Positions 1 through 5,175 of a stretch of 22,243 nt of DNA are shown piece by piece. The position numbers were made by a program, and so were the translations under genes. This DNA is from a virus. Under the pieces are notes generated by a model, which was not told the origin of the DNA, ran no database searches, and saw only the letters and a program-made list of their open reading frames with translations. Every line of letters starts with the position of its first letter. Positions within the stretch are counted from its first letter, which is position 1. The DNA is taken from the IMG/VR virus record IMGVR_UViG_3300021091_000462, positions 1 through 22,243 of that record, one strand, 5' to 3'.

Positions 1-16
1 GGCGTGCCTGGGGGGT

Positions 17-53
17 CCCCCCCCCCCCCCCCCCCCCCCCCCCTCGGGGGGGG
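17..53. repeat. Poly-C / poly-G homopolymer tract
   Basis: An uninterrupted run of 27 C (17-43) is followed by TC and then 8 G (46-53); six more G precede it at 10-15. The end of the C run and the G run can pair as a hairpin with a very small loop, and the minus strand carries a 27-G run able to form a quadruplex. Such a tract is very unusual in an AT-rich T4-like phage. It lies just upstream of an extended -10 element, where a -35 box would be. It could be a real hypervariable tract, a terminator-like hairpin of an upstream gene, or an assembly or library artefact. The exact length is unreliable, as homopolymers of this size are hard to sequence. Confidence 0.9.
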
Positions 54-62
54 TGCTATACT
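54..62 (+). promoter_or_regulatory. Extended -10 promoter element
   Basis: The bases read TG-C-TATACT, a match to the extended -10 form (TGnTATAAT) recognised by sigma70-type host polymerase. Transcription would start near 69, leaving a leader of roughly 16 bases before the ATG at 86. No -35 box is visible because the C/G tract fills that position; extended -10 promoters can work without one. Assignment rests on motif and spacing only. Confidence 0.45.
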
Positions 63-85
63 AACCACACCAACACCAGACAACC

Positions 86-475
86 ATGGCAACCGCATAC
101 AAGACCGAGACCATCGACGGGCAGACCTTCCAAGTCTTCACCGTGCCACGTGGCAGGAAGACATGGCGCACCACGTCCCCCGAGGGTCCCTGGTCTGTCG
201 CCGAACTCAGTGCCCTGGTGCGCTGCTACATCAGGGGGGGTGGGTACCCCACCCGCTCTGCATGGAGGGCAGAGGCGCTCGCTGCTGTCCATGCAGTCAA
301 CCCCAGGCGCACCCGTCACGGTGTGGAGTTGATGGTGCTCAGCATCGCCCGCTGCGACACCATGGCACACGCTGCTGGATTCGCTGCACGTGGGGGCATG
401 GGGCACAACCTGCGCCGTGTGCTCTCATCAGTTGATCCGATGGGGCGCCGCTTCATCGAACCGACGCCGTGGTGA
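86..475 (+). CDS. Unrecognised GC-rich ORF, 129-residue protein
   Basis: I do not recognise this protein. The frame was chosen over two overlapping alternatives because its third codon positions are overwhelmingly G or C, as expected of a true coding frame in GC-rich DNA, and because its ATG sits a normal distance from the extended -10 at 54-62. There is no Shine-Dalgarno sequence before the ATG. The product is basic, with an arginine-rich stretch (GRKTWR) near residue 25 and a likely alpha-helical region from about residue 37 (WSVAELSALVRCYI) to residue 118; two cysteines (about 47 and 89) are far apart. No signal peptide or membrane segment is evident. Codon and base use are unlike every other gene in the window, suggesting recent transfer from a GC-rich source or a chimeric join. 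The downstream hairpin at 495-523 may end its transcript. Confidence 0.6.
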   Translation: MATAYKTETIDGQTFQVFTVPRGRKTWRTTSPEGPWSVAELSALVRCYIRGGGYPTRSAWRAEALAAVHAVNPRRTRHGVELMVLSIARCDTMAHAAGFAARGGMGHNLRRVLSSVDPMGRRFIEPTPW

Positions 476-494
476 TCTGACAGTCTACCACACC

Positions 495-523
495 CGCCCC
501 CCATCGGCAGTGATTGGGGGGCG
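495..523 (+). terminator. GC-rich hairpin, possible terminator
   Basis: A perfect 9-bp inverted repeat (CGCCCCCCA at 495-503 and TGGGGGGCG at 515-523) encloses an 11-base loop, 19 bases after the stop codon of the GC-rich ORF. The position suits a transcription terminator, but no T-run follows, so a classical intrinsic terminator is not demonstrated. It may instead stabilise the mRNA 3' end. Confidence 0.45.
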
Positions 524-627
524 TCCCGTTACCCGTCGGGGCGCCGTGCAAAATGCATGACTCCCCTAACCTACAACGGACCAAAAGCGACCTCGCAATA
601 TTTCACAAAATAAAAAATTTTTCCCTA

Positions 628-656
628 TTGACAACCGCCAAAAAACCTGATAGAAT
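628..656 (+). promoter_or_regulatory. Consensus sigma70-type promoter
   Basis: TTGACA (628-633) and TAGAAT (651-656) are separated by exactly 17 bases, a near-perfect vegetative bacterial promoter. Transcription should begin near 663, giving a leader of about 16 bases to the ATG at 679. This implies expression by unmodified host polymerase, that is early or immediate expression, in contrast to the T4-type late promoters further down. The promoter lies inside a longer open frame beginning at 514, which argues against that upstream start. Confidence 0.8.
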
Positions 657-678
657 TCCACCATCTGAAACCTTCATC

Positions 679-921
679 ATGAAAAAAATTTTCCCAGTAG
701 TTTTAGCACTCACAAGTCTCACAGGTGCTGCAAAAGCGCAGTATTACCCCCAGAGTATTCCAGGACCACAGTATGCCCCCCCTGCGTTTTTCCAGGGTAG
801 CACGGGTGGTCCTGTTGTTGTGCCCCCCACAATTATTCAGCAAGCACCTCCAAAGTGTGCTGTGAAAAAAATGAGTATTTTTCTGATTTTCGATACATAT
901 GTCCAAGATGGGTCCTGCTGA
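679..921 (+). CDS. Small secreted proline-rich peptide, 80 residues
   Basis: The protein begins with a clear signal peptide: MKK, a hydrophobic stretch (FPVVLALTSLTGA), and a likely signal peptidase site after AKA at about residue 20. The mature part is rich in Pro, Gln, Tyr and Gly, then contains a PPKCAVKK motif and a short tail ending in Cys. The frame is open upstream to 514, but ATG 679 is chosen because the signal peptide starts there and the promoter at 628-656 lies just before it. There is no Shine-Dalgarno sequence. Small exported proteins of this look occur in cyanophage genomes; their function is not known to me. A run of seven A at 865-871 sits where the sequence character changes; a -1 shift there would give a different 19-residue tail, so the C-terminus is uncertain. 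Confidence 0.7.
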   Translation: MKKIFPVVLALTSLTGAAKAQYYPQSIPGPQYAPPAFFQGSTGGPVVVPPTIIQQAPPKCAVKKMSIFLIFDTYVQDGSC

Positions 922-961
922 AAATTTAAAAGATCTATATAACATAGATGCTTTTCGAAAC

Positions 962-1129
962 ATGAGTCATCCAATTGAATCGACTATAGAATATGATGAA
1001 TTAAGTGATGAATACATTCTGCCTATTCCTGACGAAATTTTAGATTCGTTGGGATGGGTAGAAGGAGATGAATTACTATTTGATATTGCAGAAGACAACA
1101 CAATTGTATTAAGGAGAGAATATGAGTAA
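962..1129 (+). CDS. AbrB/MazE-like small DNA-binding protein
   Basis: The 55-residue product carries the signature of a SpoVT/AbrB-type swapped-hairpin fold: a strand with ILPIPDEILDSLGW (an 'I-P-x-x-I/L-x-x-L-G' helix cap), then VEGDELLFDIAEDNTIVLRR, matching the family pattern of 'G-W/L-x-x-G-D-x-L' followed by two strands. AbrB-like proteins bind DNA as dimers and serve as transition regulators or antitoxins; no toxin partner is evident next door. Similar short proteins occur in T4-like cyanophages. The ATG at 962 is preferred because the fold starts shortly after; an in-frame ATG at 899 would add 21 residues and overlap the previous gene, and neither start has a good ribosome binding site. 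The 3' end overlaps the next gene by 8 bases, suggesting translational coupling. Confidence 0.65.
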   Translation: MSHPIESTIEYDELSDEYILPIPDEILDSLGWVEGDELLFDIAEDNTIVLRREYE

Positions 1130-1448
1130 ATTCGATTTACAGATTGTTACAAAAAAAGGCGAGATCTTAGAAGATAAGAAATTTGAGAGTTATGAAGATA
1201 TTGCTGATTATATGCTAGACGCCGCTAATGCGTATTATGAGGGGGTTTATCAACCTACAGATAGTATTTGTTTTGGCATTAAAGATGATAGTGGAAATCC
1301 TATCTACGGCGAACAAAAAACATTTGCATATGGTGGCGATTATGGTATTTCAAATTTACAAGACTACATCGACGTTACTGCAGGAGATGATGAATCCACT
1401 GAAGGAGAGGTTGGTGTATCTGGAGAACAGAATAGCGAAGATACCTGA
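1122..1448 (+). CDS. Unrecognised acidic phage protein, 108 residues
   Basis: I do not recognise a family. The start is secure: AAGGAG at 1111-1116 lies 5 bases before ATG 1122, and the start overlaps the stop of the AbrB-like gene by 8 bases. The protein opens with a short beta-like segment (KFDLQIVTKKGEIL), has a mixed central region with FGIKDDSGNPIYGE, and ends in an acidic Asp/Glu/Ser-rich tail from about residue 88 that is probably disordered. That tail overlaps the start of the next small gene in another frame. There is no signal peptide or membrane segment. It lies in the small-gene cluster just before the baseplate genes, so a structural accessory or assembly role is possible but unproven. 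Confidence 0.75.
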   Translation: MSKFDLQIVTKKGEILEDKKFESYEDIADYMLDAANAYYEGVYQPTDSICFGIKDDSGNPIYGEQKTFAYGGDYGISNLQDYIDVTAGDDESTEGEVGVSGEQNSEDT

Positions 1449-1584
1449 TCCGTTTGTTTTATTGTATCGTCCTCCAGGAGAGGATTATAAAAAAATCAAT
1501 GTAGTTTTAGATGATATTCATCAAAGACTAAATAAACTTGAGGATGCACTGAAAACACATGGGGTTAGTATCGAAGAAAGGTGA
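1390..1584 (+). CDS. Small coiled-coil phage protein, about 64 residues
   Basis: The product has two helical segments with heptad-like leucine spacing: LKERLVYLENRIAKI near the N-terminus and VVLDDIHQRLNKLEDAL near the C-terminus, joined by PDPFVLLYRPPGEDY. This suggests a helical hairpin or oligomer. The start is uncertain. ATG 1387 and ATG 1390 have a GGAG directly adjacent, which is too close, while GTG 1414 has AAGGAG (1402-1407) at an ideal 6-base spacing and would give a 57-residue protein without the first heptads. The longer open frame reaching back to 1228 is rejected because it lies inside the preceding gene. It overlaps that gene's acidic tail and ends just before the PAAR-like gene. 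The function is unknown. Confidence 0.6.
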   Translation: MNPLKERLVYLENRIAKIPDPFVLLYRPPGEDYKKINVVLDDIHQRLNKLEDALKTHGVSIEER

Positions 1585-1585
1585 C

Positions 1586-1933
1586 ATGGACACCTTTAAC
1601 TTTACATCAAGTCTGTGTTACCAATACCCTAATGATACAATATCTCAGGTGAAAGAATCAACGACAGTTTCAGCAGGTGGACAAAAGTTAGTATTACATA
1701 GTCCAGTTATACCCCCACTGACGACTGGTGTTTGGTCTGGTATTTGTGGTCCTATTCAAACAGGTCCAGCGCCACCACAACCAAGAGTAATTACTTCTGG
1801 AGTAAACTTCACGGTAAAAGCAAATGGCATGTTAATCGCTGCCACTGGAGACAAGACAAATGCTGAGGGTTTTACACCCAGATTTTTAGTTGGACCTGGT
1901 AATATAGGATCCAGAACAAGTATAGGAGGTTGA
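1586..1933 (+). CDS. PAAR-like baseplate spike-tip protein
   Basis: The 115-residue protein resembles PAAR-family proteins, small glycine- and proline-rich folds that sharpen the tip of the phage central spike (gp5.4 in T4). Supporting features are the segment ITSGVNFTVKANGMLIAATGD at about residues 70-90, similar to the PAAR layout 'S-x-x-V-x-V-N-G-x-x-x-A-x-x-GD', and Pro/Gly-rich loops before it (VIPPLTTGVWSGICGPIQTG). ATG 1586 is chosen over an in-frame ATG at 1559 because AAAGG lies just upstream and because it removes a 26-base overlap with the previous gene. It would act outside the cell membrane at the tip of the tail, binding gp5-type spike protein. Its place upstream of gp25 fits a baseplate cluster. 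The metal-binding His/Cys set of classical PAAR tips is not obvious, so this is an inferred call. Confidence 0.65.
   Translation: MDTFNFTSSLCYQYPNDTISQVKESTTVSAGGQKLVLHSPVIPPLTTGVWSGICGPIQTGPAPPQPRVITSGVNFTVKANGMLIAATGDKTNAEGFTPRFLVGPGNIGSRTSIGG
1924..1929 (+). promoter_or_regulatory. Strong Shine-Dalgarno AGGAGG
   Basis: AGGAGG lies at the very end of the PAAR-like gene, 11 bases before ATG 1941. It supports translation of a short gene that would otherwise be overlooked. Confidence 0.7.
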
Positions 1934-1940
1934 ATAAATT

Positions 1941-2090
1941 ATGGCAAAATCAAAAGGCAGTTTTAATAAATCAACATATGTTCCTGGTCCTCCGAAAAAA
2001 AGTCGGCAAGGACAGGGACATGGCACAAAAGTAGCGGCAACCAGTCGCAATAACGCACGTAAAAAAACTAGAGGTCAAGGACATGGCTAA
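1941..2090 (+). CDS. Small basic conserved phage protein, 49 residues
   Basis: The short, very basic product begins MAKSKGSFNK and contains YVPGPPKK, a GQGHG motif that occurs twice (about residues 24 and 45), and SRNNARKK. It lacks acidic residues entirely and should be disordered unless bound to something negatively charged. The ATG is supported by AGGAGG at 1924-1929, and the stop overlaps the next gene by 8 bases. From memory, closely similar lysine/arginine-rich proteins with a PGPPKK segment are common in T4-like cyanophages near the baseplate genes; no function is known to me. Nucleic-acid binding or a structural linker role are both guesses. Confidence 0.75.
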   Translation: MAKSKGSFNKSTYVPGPPKKSRQGQGHGTKVAATSRNNARKKTRGQGHG

Positions 2091-2265
2091 ACGCAGAGCA
2101 AGAGATGAAGACGGCAAGTTTATACCCGACGATCCATCTACACCAGAAAATGAAGCATGGGTAGAGATTGAAGAAACACCAAAGGTGCAGACAGTCAAGT
2201 CATTTGGATACGTTGCTGGTCGTCAAGCATCACAGCAAGTTATCGAAGAAATTCCTGCTTCATGA
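2083..2265 (+). CDS. Unrecognised small phage protein, 60 residues
   Basis: A charged 60-residue protein with a basic N-terminus (MAKRRARDEDGKF), an acidic Pro/Glu middle (DDPSTPENEAWVEIEE) and a neutral C-terminus. It is short, hydrophilic and without membrane segments. The start overlaps the previous stop by 8 bases and its own stop overlaps the next ATG by 4 bases, so translation is probably coupled along this run. The phrase 'RDEDGKFIPDDPSTPENEAW' is typical of a flexible linker or tether. Family and function are not recognised. Confidence 0.7.
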   Translation: MAKRRARDEDGKFIPDDPSTPENEAWVEIEETPKVQTVKSFGYVAGRQASQQVIEEIPAS

Positions 2266-2693
2266 ATACATACGAATTAGATATTCGTAAATGGATTCTA
2301 AATATCACTCAACCACAAGAGAAATTAGGCGGGTTAGCAATATGTCCTTTTGCCGCCACTGCCAAGTTTCACATTGAAAAGAGAGATCTTAGCGACGTGA
2401 CGCCATATGATGGTGCTCATGTCGCTATTTTTGTAGTTGAAGACACTCTGAGTATATCTGAGTTGGTATTAAAGTGTGAAACGTTGAATGGAAAATATTT
2501 AGACTATATATTTTTAGATGATCACAAGGATGAGAATTCCTTTATTAATGGTGTGCAAACCAATAATGGTAAATACAATCTCGTCATTGTGCAGGAAAAA
2601 ACAGAATTACTAAAAGCACGTAAAATATTACATAAAACCGAATACTATACTTACTGGTCCGAAGAGTTTTATAATAGAATTGTCAAGGGATAG
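2262..2693 (+). CDS. Conserved-looking phage protein of unknown function, 143 residues
   Basis: The protein begins MNTYELDIRKWILNITQP, followed by GGLAICPFAATAKFHI (about residues 23-38), a hydrophobic beta segment AHVAIFVVED, and the acidic patch FLDDHKDEN near residue 87. The rest looks like an alternating alpha/beta fold of soluble type. The ATG overlaps the preceding stop by 4 bases. I recall similar proteins with a 'CPFA' motif in cyanophage genomes but can attach no activity; the single Cys-Pro-Phe-Ala motif might be a cofactor or redox contact, which is only a guess. It is the last larger gene before the late promoter of the gp25 operon. Confidence 0.7.
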   Translation: MNTYELDIRKWILNITQPQEKLGGLAICPFAATAKFHIEKRDLSDVTPYDGAHVAIFVVEDTLSISELVLKCETLNGKYLDYIFLDDHKDENSFINGVQTNNGKYNLVIVQEKTELLKARKILHKTEYYTYWSEEFYNRIVKG

Positions 2694-2736
2694 CAACCCC
2701 TTTAAAAGTTCTGTTTAACCTTTATGGAAAAAACAG

Positions 2737-2916
2737 ATGGCAAAATACCAAGTTGATCGAGATATCGAGTATATGAAAGAAAATTGGGGCACTACGAGGT
2801 TAGTGACTGATTATGGCGTGACTCCGACAAAAAAGAATACTCCGCCAAAAGATCGTTATTCTCGCCCGTGTGGTGGTAGAGGAGGGTTTGATGATTACGT
2901 TGAGAGGTGGCATTAA
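2737..2916 (+). CDS. Small phage protein, 59 residues
   Basis: This short frame was read directly from the sequence: it starts MAKYQVDRDIEYMKENWG, has a Thr/Lys/Pro middle (TPTKKNTPPKDRY) and ends with a Gly-rich stretch and FDDYVERWH. An earlier ATG at 2724 is in another frame and closes after ten codons. GGAAAA at 2726-2731 may serve as a weak ribosome binding site. The gene fills the space between the 143-residue protein and the late promoter, is hydrophilic, and has the same start motif (MAKY/MAKR) as its small neighbours. No family is recognised; it is called on frame, start and the sensible amino-acid pattern. Confidence 0.6.
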   Translation: MAKYQVDRDIEYMKENWGTTRLVTDYGVTPTKKNTPPKDRYSRPCGGRGGFDDYVERWH

Positions 2917-2920
2917 GAAA

Positions 2921-2941
2921 GTGCTATAAATACAATAGCAC
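2921..2941. repeat. Perfect inverted repeat around a late promoter
   Basis: GTGCTAT (2921-2927) and ATAGCAC (2935-2941) are exact reverse complements with a 7-base spacer. The late promoter TATAAATA at 2925-2932 begins inside the left arm. At the RNA level the structure would lie mostly upstream of the expected start; at the DNA level it could be an operator. Confidence 0.8.
2925..2932 (+). promoter_or_regulatory. T4-type late promoter TATAAATA
   Basis: The eight bases match exactly the late promoter element recognised in T4-like phages by the phage sigma factor gp55 with gp33 and the sliding clamp. Transcription should start a few bases downstream, around 2938, leaving about 24 bases before ATG 2962 of gp25. 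It is likely the promoter for gp25, gp6 and the giant protein. Confidence 0.8.
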
Positions 2942-2961
2942 CGTATATTTGGTATCTTAGT

Positions 2962-3363
2962 ATGCCACAATTAAAAGACTTCAAGGACATCAGTATTACA
3001 TTTGGCAAGCATCCAAACACCGCTGATGTCCTTGTCGTCAAGAATGAAAATGCTATTAAACAATCATTAATGAATTTAGTGAGCACATTAAAAGGAGAAA
3101 GACCTTTTAATTTTGAAATAGGCAGTCGTATTCAAAATTTATTATTTGAGAATATGGACTATGGTCTTGCTGCTATTATTGCAGAAGAAATACAAATGCT
3201 AATTTCAAATTACGAACCTCGCGTTATGTTAAGAGATGTTAGTGCAGTGCCAGATTATGATGCTAACTGTTATTCCATAGTATTAGAATATGTTATTCGA
3301 GGCAGAGAATTGCCAGATGACGGTGTAATCACGACGGAATTCTTTCTAGAGAGAACAAGATAA
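2962..3363 (+). CDS. 25: Baseplate wedge subunit gp25
   Basis: The 133-residue protein matches the GPW/gp25 family in length (T4 gp25 is 132 residues) and in key features. These are the N-terminal half ending LMNLVSTLKGERPFNFEIG at about residues 37-55, the conserved G-E-R-x-x-x-x-x-x-x-G turn, a helix with AAIIAEEIQMLISNYEPRV, and C-terminal strands. In T4, gp25 joins the sheath to the baseplate wedge and forms part of the wedge core with gp6 and gp53; the related pyocin and T6SS proteins (TssE) do the same job. It acts in the assembling virion. The gene is the first behind the late promoter and lies 3 bases before gp6. No strong Shine-Dalgarno precedes the ATG. Confidence 0.92.
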   Translation: MPQLKDFKDISITFGKHPNTADVLVVKNENAIKQSLMNLVSTLKGERPFNFEIGSRIQNLLFENMDYGLAAIIAEEIQMLISNYEPRVMLRDVSAVPDYDANCYSIVLEYVIRGRELPDDGVITTEFFLERTR

Positions 3364-3366
3364 GAA

Positions 3367-5169
3367 ATGCCATACGCTCAACTTAATCAATTAGATTTCA
3401 ATAATATTAAAGCATCACTAAAAGAGTATCTTAGAGCAAACAGTGAGTTTGATTCGTACGACTTCGAAGGCAGTGCTTTAAGTAATTTGCTTGATTTGTT
3501 AGCGTATAATACGTATTATACCGCATTCAATGCTAATCTAGTAGCAAATGAGATGTTTCTAGACTCTGCAACGTTACGAGATAACGTTGTAAGTATTGCA
3601 AAATCATTGGGATACACTCCAAAATCAGCTACATCAGCATTTACTGATTTAGACTTCAAAGTAAACTTTACTGGCACTGCTCCCGCAAGCATTAAAATAG
3701 AGCGTGGCACTGGATTCCTAAGCATTTTTGAGGATCAATCTTACACTTTTGTTACACTAGACGATATCAAGGCTCCAGTAAATAACGGTGTAGCACAATT
3801 TACGAATGCACGATTTCATGAAGGCACACTCATTACACAAACAATTACAGTAAATACCAATTTTCGCAATCAAAGATTCATTATTAACAATCAAGATATA
3901 GACTCTAGCACAATTAGAGTGCGTGTTTTTACTAGTACATACCCATCAGGCGCATTTGATTTGTATGAAATGTCGGATAACATTCTTAAAGTTACTCCAC
4001 AGTCGCGTGTTTTCTTTGTGCAAGAGATAGAAGATGAAAATTATGAGATTATTTTTGGTGATGGAGTGCTTGGTCAAAAATTACAAAACGGAAATGTTGT
4101 TGAAATCTCATATCTAGTGACAAACTCCGACGCACCAAACGGAGCAAAAATATTTTCATTTGCAGGAACGTTATCAGATAACAGTGGAATTAGCGCATAT
4201 ACAATGGCAATTTCAGATCTTACCGTAAAATCTCCCGCTACTGGTGGTGAAAAGATTGAAACAATGCGCTCCATTAAATTTAACGCAGCAAAAACCTTCG
4301 GATCTCAGAATAGAGCAGTTACAGCGGACGATTATAAATCAATTATTCACAAAATTTATCCCTCAATTGCAGATATTATTGTTTATGGTGGAGAAGAAGA
4401 GGATCCACCCGAGTTTGGAGTCGTAAAAATCGTAATAAAACCAAAATCAAGCGCATATTTGTCGAATAGTGTTAAAAAAAGCATTCAAAAATCGTTAAAA
4501 GAATACACAGTTGCTTCCGTAAACCCAAAAATTGTCGATCCTTCGATCATTTACGTCGAAATGTACTCGGATGTGTTTTTTAATCCAAGAAAAACGACAT
4601 ATAATAGTGAAAAAATCAAAGCATTGGTTATTTCAAGTCTAGAAAACTATATTTCAACGTCTGATACTGAAAAATTTAACGGAAAATTTAGATTTAGTAA
4701 GTTTATTAGCGTTATTGACGACGCGGATCAAGCAATTAATTCAAATTTGACGAAAATTCTCATGCGTAAGGATTTTTATCCCGCATTAAACTCAAAATTT
4801 TACTATGAAATTTGTTATAAAAATGAATTTGCGTATGATGATGTAGTTCCTTCTTTAACAAGCACTGGTTTTGTGGTTAGAGAGTTTCCAAACGACCAAG
4901 TATTTTTAGAAGATAGAGATGGCAAAATTGTCCTATATAAAGTGGATCCTCAAACTTCAAATAAAATTGTTTTAAACAAAAATCAAGGAGTTATGAATTA
5001 TAAAAAAGGAGAAATTCAATTGTATGATCTTATCATTATAAAAGGTAGTTTTTCTGATGATAAAATTGAATTACGAGTTACTCCTAAAGTACCTGATATT
5101 ATCTCAACCAGAGAGATGTATCTAGATGTAGATATTTCAAAAAGTCAATTTAACATTATCTCAGAGTAG
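3367..5169 (+). CDS. 6: Baseplate wedge subunit gp6 (Baseplate J-like)
   Basis: At 600 residues the protein is close to T4 gp6 (660). It has the typical start, with LDFNNIKASLKEYLRANSEF followed by FEGSALSNLLDLLAYNTYY at about residues 36-54, a mark of gp6/baseplate-J proteins. The middle holds TVKSPATGGEKIETMRSIKF and RAVTADDYKSIIHKIYPS (about residues 285-330), the conserved J-like core, and the C-terminus is beta-rich. In T4 twelve gp6 copies form the ring holding the wedges together and trigger the baseplate change on sheath contraction. It follows gp25 by 3 bases and precedes the giant protein by 6, so all are probably one transcript. The reading frame is intact. The assignment is firm; only the symbol is by analogy to T4. 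Confidence 0.92.
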   Translation: MPYAQLNQLDFNNIKASLKEYLRANSEFDSYDFEGSALSNLLDLLAYNTYYTAFNANLVANEMFLDSATLRDNVVSIAKSLGYTPKSATSAFTDLDFKVNFTGTAPASIKIERGTGFLSIFEDQSYTFVTLDDIKAPVNNGVAQFTNARFHEGTLITQTITVNTNFRNQRFIINNQDIDSSTIRVRVFTSTYPSGAFDLYEMSDNILKVTPQSRVFFVQEIEDENYEIIFGDGVLGQKLQNGNVVEISYLVTNSDAPNGAKIFSFAGTLSDNSGISAYTMAISDLTVKSPATGGEKIETMRSIKFNAAKTFGSQNRAVTADDYKSIIHKIYPSIADIIVYGGEEEDPPEFGVVKIVIKPKSSAYLSNSVKKSIQKSLKEYTVASVNPKIVDPSIIYVEMYSDVFFNPRKTTYNSEKIKALVISSLENYISTSDTEKFNGKFRFSKFISVIDDADQAINSNLTKILMRKDFYPALNSKFYYEICYKNEFAYDDVVPSLTSTGFVVREFPNDQVFLEDRDGKIVLYKVDPQTSNKIVLNKNQGVMNYKKGEIQLYDLIIIKGSFSDDKIELRVTPKVPDIISTREMYLDVDISKSQFNIISE

Positions 5170-5175
5170 GCATAA

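Noticed and set aside
56-406. Minus-strand open frame in the GC-rich segment
   Set aside because: GC-rich DNA leaves long open frames on both strands; no promoter or ribosome binding site on that strand, and it mirrors the + strand gene.
4-435. Open frame beginning in the C run with a polyproline start
   Set aside because: Its start is the translated homopolymer, and the overlapping frame from 86 has the expected G/C third positions and a suitable promoter.
514-678. Upstream extension of the signal-peptide gene
   Set aside because: The region contains the consensus promoter at 628-656 and the signal peptide begins at ATG 679.
1228-1386. Upstream extension of the small coiled-coil gene
   Set aside because: It lies wholly inside the preceding gene, has no ribosome binding site and the translated stretch is not protein-like.
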